DNA of 5,224 nucleotides. Origin: Candidatus Falkowbacteria bacterium HGW-Falkowbacteria-2 (GTDB lineage: Bacteria > Patescibacteriota > Patescibacteriia > Patescibacteriales > UBA12465). Shown one piece after another: positions 1-3,741 of the stretch. How positions within the stretch are numbered: the first letter of the stretch is position 1; the number at the start of each line of letters is the position of its first letter. The DNA is taken from contig PHAH01000058.1 in assembly GCA_002841655.1 (NCBI GenBank), positions 1 through 5,224 on the forward strand. Direction: 5' to 3'. A program made the position numbers and the translations under genes. Below the pieces are notes generated by a model. The model worked only from the letters and a program-made list of their open reading frames with translations, had not been told where the DNA came from and made no database searches.

Positions 1-674
1 TCCTCCTCTTCCAGAGCTGCTCCCAACTTTACAAGGTCTGATTTACTTAGAGATATATAGAACGCAGGTACGCGGCCGATACTACCAAGGACAAGCTTAC
101 CCTCAACTACACGCGCCCCGTATTTCACCTTGGCTCCACCTTTCTGCATCTTGTTCCTTACCTTCTCTTCCTTCTTACTTGGCCCCGTGTCACCAGTTCT
201 TTCAATAACCTCGTCAATACCACACACAACCATGCCCGTTTCTCTATCGATAATCAACTGATCAACACCATTGTTGTAATCATCATAGGCGGAGCTTCTC
301 ACCACCATAAAACGCTCAGGCAAGAGTCGCTGCAAACAAACGGTTAGACCCATTTCGGTTAAAGAGGACGGATCACGCTCCTTATCTCTCTTCCAGGTCT
401 CGATACTTTTTCCCACTTCCTTGGACCATTGTTTTTCTTGCATTATCACCAAACGTTCGTCCTCTTCACGGTCGGGGTGGTCAAAATGTTTGACGGTACC
501 GTCAGCGTTCAGCCACTCTTGTCCAAATTTCTGATTATATTCTAAGCTCTTAGCAGCCAAGCGATTAGCAAATAATTGCTGCAGCTTTTCCACCCGTAAC
601 TTCGGCGCCTCACTAAATTTACTTAAGTCAATTTTCTGTCCCGGAACAATACCGGGTAAGTATTCGATCTTCAT
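1..674 (-). CDS. Uncharacterised protein, C-terminus cut off by the window edge
   Basis: The ATG is at 674-672 and 224 codons are open to the left edge with no stop, so the C-terminus is missing. I do not recognise a named family. The visible part is soluble and charged, with no signal peptide or membrane segment. Residues 22-100 look helical and rich in K, E, Q and W (for example EWLN at 53-56 and QWSKEVG at 82-88). A tighter block follows at 119-157: PERF, VVRSS, YDDYNNGVDQLIID, then TGMVVCGIDEV. A charged, probably flexible stretch (GPSKKEEKVRNK, 164-175) leads to a strand-rich segment at 180-208. The order 'vD...iID..tG..v.gIDEV' resembles the beta-hairpin core of PD-(D/E)XK nucleases, but the lysine of that motif is absent (DEV), so I do not call it a nuclease. 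It starts one base after the stop of the upstream Gmad2 gene (TGA-T-ATG) and has no Shine-Dalgarno site, so it is probably translated by coupling. Confidence 0.8.
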   Translation of the reverse strand, partial: MKIEYLPGIVPGQKIDLSKFSEAPKLRVEKLQQLFANRLAAKSLEYNQKFGQEWLNADGTVKHFDHPDREEDERLVIMQEKQWSKEVGKSIETWKRDKERDPSSLTEMGLTVCLQRLLPERFMVVRSSAYDDYNNGVDQLIIDRETGMVVCGIDEVIERTGDTGPSKKEEKVRNKMQKGGAKVKYGARVVEGKLVLGSIGRVPAFYISLSKSDLVKLGAALEEE

Positions 675-675
675 A

Positions 676-1290
676 TCATTGAGCGAGACGAACTGGGAAC
701 GATACTTGCGCATCATGTTCCGGCAGGCCGGAGGGATTATCTTTCTTTATAATTAAATATCCACTTTCGGCGCCCAAGGCGTCGAACTCTAAATCAGAAG
801 TAAACTCAACCCAGCCATCAACCATCCAATCTCCGACCGCCGTTCCGTATGTTTGCACTAAGACAGTGCCGTCCCCATCAGTAAGGACGACCGGCAAAAC
901 GGCCTCAAAGAACCAAGAGCCGTGAGCGCGTCCTCGCACGGTATAAGGGCTAGAAATTAAGCCATTAACTTCCGGTGCTATCAACTCAACTTGAACTGGT
1001 GGTTTTTCGGAATCAGTGGAGGTTGCTATTGGCTCATTCACTATAGGTGGCGCAGGTGTCACTGGACTCTCCGGCGGTTGTTTGCCTAATAAAGCGGAAA
1101 GGGCTTTTAACTCATGTTCAATTGACCATTCATCAGAACAAGCAGTTTGGGGCTTATTGACGCTGGGATTGCCCCGTTTCTGCCACTCACCGTCCTGGCA
1201 AACCCAACGATTACTAGCACCTACACGCAAGACGACGGCCGAAACGACTATTATAATTCCGATTAATAGAAATAGATATCGTTTGTCCAT
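676..1290 (-). CDS. Membrane-anchored Gmad2 immunoglobulin-like domain protein
   Basis: 204 aa. Residues 5-22 are one hydrophobic membrane segment after a short MDKR start, which suggests an N-in anchor with the rest outside the cell. Next comes a short segment with WVC31, DGEW and GNP, closing at C51; the two cysteines could form a disulfide. Residues 71-99 are a Pro/Thr/Ser/Glu-rich linker. Residues about 102-203 match, from memory, the Gmad2 domain first named in spore-germination proteins: SSPYTVRGRAHG with WFFEA (113-130), GDWMVDGWVEF (153-163) and KDNPSG (183-188). No spore role is implied; in other bacteria the domain occurs alone or with other envelope domains and its ligand is unknown. 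The first gene of a two-gene unit, it ends one base before the next ATG. The ATG at 1290 is the only sensible start: upstream codons in frame give no start before a TAG at 1318-1320. A GGAGGG lies 23 bases upstream, too far to act as its Shine-Dalgarno site. Confidence 0.88.
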   Translation of the reverse strand: MDKRYLFLLIGIIIVVSAVVLRVGASNRWVCQDGEWQKRGNPSVNKPQTACSDEWSIEHELKALSALLGKQPPESPVTPAPPIVNEPIATSTDSEKPPVQVELIAPEVNGLISSPYTVRGRAHGSWFFEAVLPVVLTDGDGTVLVQTYGTAVGDWMVDGWVEFTSDLEFDALGAESGYLIIKKDNPSGLPEHDAQVSFPVRLAQ

Positions 1291-1319
1291 ATGTTTAAAA
1301 TTAGATGTATGACCCTCCT

Positions 1320-1330
1320 ATTTTACCATA
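1320..1330 (-). promoter_or_regulatory. Probable extended -10 promoter for the Gmad2 gene
   Basis: On the - strand the sequence reads TATGGTAAAAT: a TAAAAT -10 box at 1325-1320 with a TG one base ahead, which is an extended -10. No good -35 box lies 16-18 bases upstream (best is TTAGAT at 1348-1343). Transcription would begin near 1313, giving a leader of about 23 bases and placing the GGAGGG (1318-1313) at or before the transcript start. Confidence 0.45.
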
Positions 1331-1401
1331 AAGCCAGAAAAAATCTAATCTAAGCACCAAATTTAGGTTCAATCTGGGTCAATTGAGGCCTTAAAGAGTG
1401 A

Positions 1402-1430
1402 TTGACAATGACTACGTTTAATAGTATAAT
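1402..1430 (+). promoter_or_regulatory. Consensus sigma-70-type promoter of a candidate small RNA
   Basis: TTGACA at 1402-1407, a spacer of exactly 17 bases, and TATAAT at 1425-1430. Both hexamers match the consensus perfectly and the spacing is ideal, so this is the best promoter in the window. No protein gene lies on this strand downstream before a terminator, and transcription should begin near 1437. Confidence 0.85.
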
Positions 1431-1436
1431 TATCCG

Positions 1437-1550
1437 GCAGAATAAATTTCAGAGTATTGGACTTAACTCTAAACACAAAGCTGCTACTTTTGGGATACGG
1501 CGTTAGGTTCAACAAAAGGGGTACATAACACATGTGCTCCTTTTTTCTTT
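1437..1550 (+). ncRNA. Candidate small non-coding RNA of about 110 nt
   Basis: This stretch lies between a perfect promoter (1402-1430) and a strong terminator (1514-1552), with no ATG-initiated ORF of useful length. Weak internal pairing is visible: AGAGT at 1451-1455 with ACTCT at 1466-1470, enclosed by GCAG at 1437-1440 with CTGC at 1481-1484. The 3' part ends in the terminator stem. TTTTG at 1488-1492 could also pair with CAAAA at 1513-1517 and so compete with the base of that stem. It lacks the conserved GGAAGGA-type loop of SRP RNA and shows no tmRNA or RNase P signature; it is short for 6S RNA. A 23-codon frame starting at TTG 1457 and stopping at TAA 1526-1528 is open, but this could be chance. 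The role is unknown. It is divergent from the Gmad2 gene and convergent with the coiled-coil gene. Confidence 0.6.
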
Positions 1551-1552
1551 TC
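1514..1552 (+). terminator. Intrinsic terminator of the candidate small RNA
   Basis: GGGGTACAT (1518-1526) pairs with ATGTGCTCC (1532-1540) over 9 bp including two G-U pairs, around the 5-base loop AACAC. AAAA at 1514-1517 can extend the stem into the following T-tract (TTTTTTCTTTTCTT from 1541). The long T-tract lies on the + strand, so the terminator mainly serves rightward transcription. Confidence 0.85.
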
Positions 1553-1568
1553 TTATAAGCATGTGATC

Positions 1569-1602
1569 AAAAATAAAAAGGACACGTATTTCATGTGCCC
1601 TT
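1569..1602 (-). terminator. Intrinsic terminator of the coiled-coil gene
   Basis: On the - strand, AAGGGCAC (1602-1595) pairs with GTGTCCTT (1585-1578) including one G-U pair, followed by a T-rich run TTTTTATTTTT (1579-1569). It begins 12 bases after the TAG stop of the gene at 1614-1955 and faces the small-RNA terminator head-on. Confidence 0.85.
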
Positions 1603-1613
1603 GCGTACATTTT

Positions 1614-1955
1614 CTATGCTGACCAGCAATCCAACAGACTTTTCTGATCAGAAATAAACTTATCCAGCATTGATTTATTGAGTTCCAGTATACTAGCAAG
1701 CCTTTTTTCAGCGACTTCTATCTGAGTTGTAAAAGTTGACTCGGGTAGGATATCTTTGCTTTTTTCAATAAGCTCCTTTTCCTTATTAAACATATCTAAG
1801 GCGAGCTTATTTGACTCCTCAACCCTGGCCTGGATCTCTGAACATGCCATTGAAACCGCATCAGTTAGTCTACTCTTATAACTTAACTTCAATTCTTGTA
1901 ACTGTGCCTCCAGATACTTCTTTGTTTCTTGGAGTTGCTTTTCAAAGTCTTTCAT
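1614..1955 (-). CDS. Small coiled-coil protein of unknown function
   Basis: 113 aa, not recognised. Residues 1-66 are rich in K, E, Q and L with heptad-like spacing (KQLQETKKYLEAQLQELKLS at 6-25), and 76-108 form a second long helix; PEST at 71-74 probably marks the hinge between them. This suggests a helical hairpin or an oligomeric coiled coil. There is no signal peptide or membrane segment, so it is probably cytoplasmic. Two cysteines (38 and 110) are present but no metal-binding motif. It is believable as a gene because it has its own promoter (TTGACA at 2016-2011, TAGTAT at 1992-1987) and a strong terminator just after its stop. Only a weak AGAG lies 5 bases ahead of the ATG. It is a single-gene unit between a tRNA pair and the candidate small RNA, and that context gives no clue to function. 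Confidence 0.75.
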   Translation of the reverse strand: MKDFEKQLQETKKYLEAQLQELKLSYKSRLTDAVSMACSEIQARVEESNKLALDMFNKEKELIEKSKDILPESTFTTQIEVAEKRLASILELNKSMLDKFISDQKSLLDCWSA

Positions 1956-1986
1956 TATCTCTGATTATTAAGTGAACAATGAGGTA

Positions 1987-2016
1987 ATACTAATACGATT
2001 TGTCCGATTTTGTCAA
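1987..2016 (-). promoter_or_regulatory. Promoter of the coiled-coil gene
   Basis: On the - strand: TTGACA (2016-2011), an 18-base spacer, then TAGTAT (1992-1987). Transcription would begin near 1980, giving a leader of about 24 bases. The -35 box starts just 3 bases after the tRNA terminator hairpin. Confidence 0.6.
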
Positions 2017-2017
2017 T

Positions 2018-2050
2018 AGAAAGAGCGCATCATTACATGCGCTCTTTTTG
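2018..2050 (-). terminator. Terminator after the tRNA pair
   Basis: A perfect 11-bp stem: AAAGAGCGCAT and ATGCGCTCTTT (2020-2030 with 2037-2047), around a 6-base loop. It follows the 3' end of tRNA-Val directly. The T-tract on the - strand is short and broken (TTTCTATT); the + strand has five T. It could therefore also stop rightward read-through. Confidence 0.75.
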
Positions 2051-2124
2051 TGGTCGTTAGTGGACTCGAACCACTGACCTCTGCAATGTGAATGCAGCGC
2101 TCTAACCAGCTGAGCTAAACGACC
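2051..2124 (-). tRNA. tRNA-Val, anticodon CAC
   Basis: 74 nt with a full cloverleaf. The acceptor stem is GGTCGTT with AACGACC and discriminator A. The D stem is GCTC/GAGC. The anticodon stem is CTGCA/TGCAG around loop TTCACAT, giving anticodon CAC (2090-2088), which reads GUG. The variable loop is AGGTC, and the T arm is AGTGG-TTCGAGT-CCACT. CCA is not encoded: the bases after the discriminator are CAA. It lies 13 bases downstream of tRNA-Leu and is probably co-transcribed with it. Confidence 0.96.
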
Positions 2125-2137
2125 TATATTTTTGTTG

Positions 2138-2221
2138 TGCCCGAAGGGGGACTCGAACCCCCACCCTCTTGCGAAGACTAGCACCTGAAGCTAGCGCGTC
2201 TACCAATTCCGCCATCCGGGC
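2138..2221 (-). tRNA. tRNA-Leu, anticodon CAG
   Basis: 84 nt class II tRNA. The acceptor stem is GCCCGGA with TTCGGGC and discriminator A. The anticodon stem is CTAGC/GCTAG around loop TTCAGGT, giving anticodon CAG (2187-2185), which reads CUG. A long variable arm (TCTT-CGC-AAGA) fits leucine, and the T arm is GGGGG-TTCGAGT-CCCCC. CCA is not encoded (CAAC follows the discriminator). It is the first gene of the tRNA pair. I see no convincing promoter upstream in 2222-2300 on this strand; a TATTAA lies 9 bases ahead of the 5' end without a matching -35 box. Confidence 0.97.
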
Positions 2222-2269
2222 CAATACTGTTAATAGAGTGCCACAAGGTATTTTGTTTGTAAAGTCTCA

Positions 2270-2298
2270 TTTATTCATTTAATAAATGTTGCTATAAT
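2270..2298 (+). promoter_or_regulatory. Extended -10 promoter of rnhB
   Basis: TGCTATAAT at 2290-2298 is a perfect -10 box with the extended TG element. A weak -35 (TTTATT, 2270-2275) lies 17 bases upstream of it. The expected start site, about 7 bases after the -10, falls on or next to the ATG at 2305. Confidence 0.7.
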
Positions 2299-2304
2299 TG
2301 AAGC

Positions 2305-2940
2305 ATGTTAGACTTGGAATTCGAACAAAATATTTTCAATCAGGGCTTCAGGCTCATCGGCGGACTAGATGAAGCTGGGCGCGGACCGCTGGCTGGCCCT
2401 GTTGTCGCCGCCTGTGTTGTGATTGGTCCTGATTTTTCAATTGATACCGATGAACTTCGTCTAGTTGCCGATTCAAAAAAACTCACTGCTAAGTGTCGCG
2501 AAAAGTTGTTTAGTGTAATTAAGCAAAAAGCTTTAGCTGTGGAGATAAGTGTGGTGAATAATCATGCCATCGACCGTATAAATATCCTGCAAAGCACTCT
2601 TTCAGCCATGCAACAGGCGATAAATAAGCTCACAATCAAGCCAGACTATATCTTAGTTGATGGAAACGCCAAAGTGCCTGGATTAGACATCACCCAACAA
2701 ACCGTCATCGATGGCGACGCGAAAATTTTTGTGATAGCCGCCGCCTCCATCATCGCCAAAGTCAGTCGAGACTGGTTAATGGCCGAAGCCGATAAGCAAT
2801 TTCCGGAATACGAGTTTGGAAAACACAAGGGCTACGGCACAAAAAGACATATGGAAAAGATAAAAGAATTTGGGCCCTGCCCCATTCATCGCCTCAGCTT
2901 CGCCCCCTTTAAACAAAAAGAAAAAAGCGCCTCAAACTAA
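2305..2940 (+). CDS. rnhB: Ribonuclease HII
   Basis: 211 aa, full family length. The enzyme cuts the RNA strand of RNA-DNA hybrids and nicks 5' of single ribonucleotides in DNA, so it feeds ribonucleotide excision repair in the cytoplasm. The family motifs appear in order: GLDEAGRGPLAGPV (20-33) with catalytic D22 and E23; DSKKLT (56-61); LVDG with D119; GDAK with D138; AAASIIAKVSRD (145-156); and the C-terminal FGKHKGYGTKRHMEKIKEFG block (171-190). The four acidic residues expected at the active site (D22, E23, D119, D138) are present. The ATG at 2305 is the only ATG ahead of the first motif. No Shine-Dalgarno site precedes it and the promoter lies only 6 bases away, so the mRNA is probably leaderless. 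The final codons and the stop sit inside the terminator hairpin. It stands alone, divergent from the tRNAs and convergent with the HAD gene. Confidence 0.98.
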   Translation: MLDLEFEQNIFNQGFRLIGGLDEAGRGPLAGPVVAACVVIGPDFSIDTDELRLVADSKKLTAKCREKLFSVIKQKALAVEISVVNNHAIDRINILQSTLSAMQQAINKLTIKPDYILVDGNAKVPGLDITQQTVIDGDAKIFVIAAASIIAKVSRDWLMAEADKQFPEYEFGKHKGYGTKRHMEKIKEFGPCPIHRLSFAPFKQKEKSASN

Positions 2941-2955
2941 GAGGCGCTTTTGCTT
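2915..2955. terminator. Bidirectional terminator shared by rnhB and the HAD gene
   Basis: A perfect 11-bp stem, AAAAGCGCCTC (2923-2933) with GAGGCGCTTTT (2941-2951), around the 7-base loop AAACTAA. The loop contains the rnhB TAA stop. Rightward transcripts end in TTTTGCTTTATT, and leftward transcripts end in a longer T-tract (TTTTTTCTTTTTG). It therefore stops rnhB and, from the other side, the HAD gene whose TAG is at 2974-2972. Confidence 0.92.
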
Positions 2956-2971
2956 TATTAACATAGAGATA

Positions 2972-3625
2972 CTAAATCTCTCTCATTATTTGCGGAAGCT
3001 CGTCTAATCTATTTAAGATTAGTCTATAAGCCACGCCCGCTAAACGGAAATCGCAACCGTCATCAGCCCCGCCTTTAATAGCGATGAATTTGTATTTTGA
3101 GTGATCGTTGACGATGGTTTTGTAGTCATAATCAACTGAGTCACCTACATACACGCTAGTGTCGGGATTGAAGCCAAGACTCTTAAATGAATCTAATACC
3201 GCCGGATTAGGTTTACGCAGCTGATTACTGGTGACGCAAATATGTGAAAACATTTTTACATCAACATCTTGTACTGATAGGTGTCTTTCAAGAAATTCAT
3301 GACTTTGATTAGTTATTAATCCTAGTCGATATTTCCCCGCCAACTCCTCCATGGTTCTTCTTAACTTCGGATCACTTGGAAAGGTGAGCTTATTTAAGAG
3401 ACAAACATACATTTCTAATACTTCCTGCATTTGAGCCTTGCTCCAGACCATTCTTTTTGCAATTTCCAAAATGAAGTCTGTTTCCAGGTTTCGATCCCAA
3501 TGCTTTCTTAAAAACAGAGTGGTAGGGGGTGAAAGCTCACAAAGCTGAGCGGCTTCACGAAATTTATCGATACTGGGAGAAATCGGCAGTACTGGCCCAA
3601 TCAAATCTAAAATAAGGCTTTCCAT
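2972..3625 (-). CDS. HAD-superfamily hydrolase-like protein with altered motif I
   Basis: 217 aa, close to the usual length of phosphoglycolate-phosphatase-like HAD proteins, with a helical cap region at about 17-95. Motif I is LILDLIGPVL (4-13): the nucleophile D7 is present, but the residue two places on, normally the acid/base Asp, is I9. Motif II is LITNQ with T105. Motif III is RKPNP with K138. Motif IV is YVGDSVDYD with D162 and D165. A covalent intermediate and Mg2+ binding therefore look possible, but a normal phosphatase cycle is doubtful. In the superfamily this position also varies in haloacid dehalogenases (Tyr or Ser) and phosphonatase (Ala). It could be a hydrolase of another kind or a non-catalytic binder; no substrate can be inferred. 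The TTAACA and TATAAA promoter boxes sit just ahead of the ATG, with a leader of about 11 bases and no Shine-Dalgarno site. Confidence 0.88.
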   Translation of the reverse strand: MESLILDLIGPVLPISPSIDKFREAAQLCELSPPTTLFLRKHWDRNLETDFILEIAKRMVWSKAQMQEVLEMYVCLLNKLTFPSDPKLRRTMEELAGKYRLGLITNQSHEFLERHLSVQDVDVKMFSHICVTSNQLRKPNPAVLDSFKSLGFNPDTSVYVGDSVDYDYKTIVNDHSKYKFIAIKGGADDGCDFRLAGVAYRLILNRLDELPQIMREI

Positions 3626-3642
3626 GATAACTGGTTTATAGG

Positions 3643-3671
3643 TTTATATGATGCGTTAGTTCACTTGTTAA
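3643..3671 (-). promoter_or_regulatory. Promoter of the HAD gene
   Basis: On the - strand: TTAACA (3671-3666), a 17-base spacer, then TATAAA (3648-3643). Each hexamer is one base from consensus. Transcription should begin near 3636, 11 bases ahead of the ATG. A second TATAAA at 3640-3635 has no matching -35 box. The -35 box overlaps the end of the hisS terminator T-tract. Confidence 0.75.
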
Positions 3672-3704
3672 AAAACAAAAAAGATTACCGCGTCGAGTAA
3701 TCTT
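3670..3704 (-). terminator. Intrinsic terminator of hisS
   Basis: On the - strand, AAGATTAC (3704-3697) pairs with GTAATCTT (3688-3681) around an 8-base GC-rich loop, followed by TTTTTTGTTTTTT. It lies 37 bases after the hisS stop. Its last two T are the first bases of the downstream -35 box. Confidence 0.92.
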
Positions 3705-3741
3705 CTTTATCCTAGGATATTTTGGATATATTGTCAATAGT

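Noticed and set aside
204..263. PD-(D/E)XK nuclease core in the left-edge protein
   Set aside because: The spacing and strand pattern are suggestive, but the position of the essential lysine is Val (DEV) and no nearby lysine can replace it; kept only as a structural hint.
1016..1312. 98-codon frame on the + strand
   Set aside because: It lies wholly over the Gmad2 gene and its promoter on the other strand; the protein has no recognisable domain while the - strand frame has a clear one.
1437..1550. SRP RNA, 6S RNA or tmRNA
   Set aside because: No SRP apical loop motif, no long rod with a central bubble, and no tRNA-like end are visible by eye.
1990..2184. 64-codon frame on the - strand
   Set aside because: It crosses tRNA-Val, part of tRNA-Leu and their terminator; the GRLAQLVRALHSH-like peptide is a typical translation of tRNA sequence.
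2222..2300. tRNA-operon promoter on the - strand
   Set aside because: TTTACA and TATTAA are present but 22 bases apart, and no other pair has acceptable spacing.
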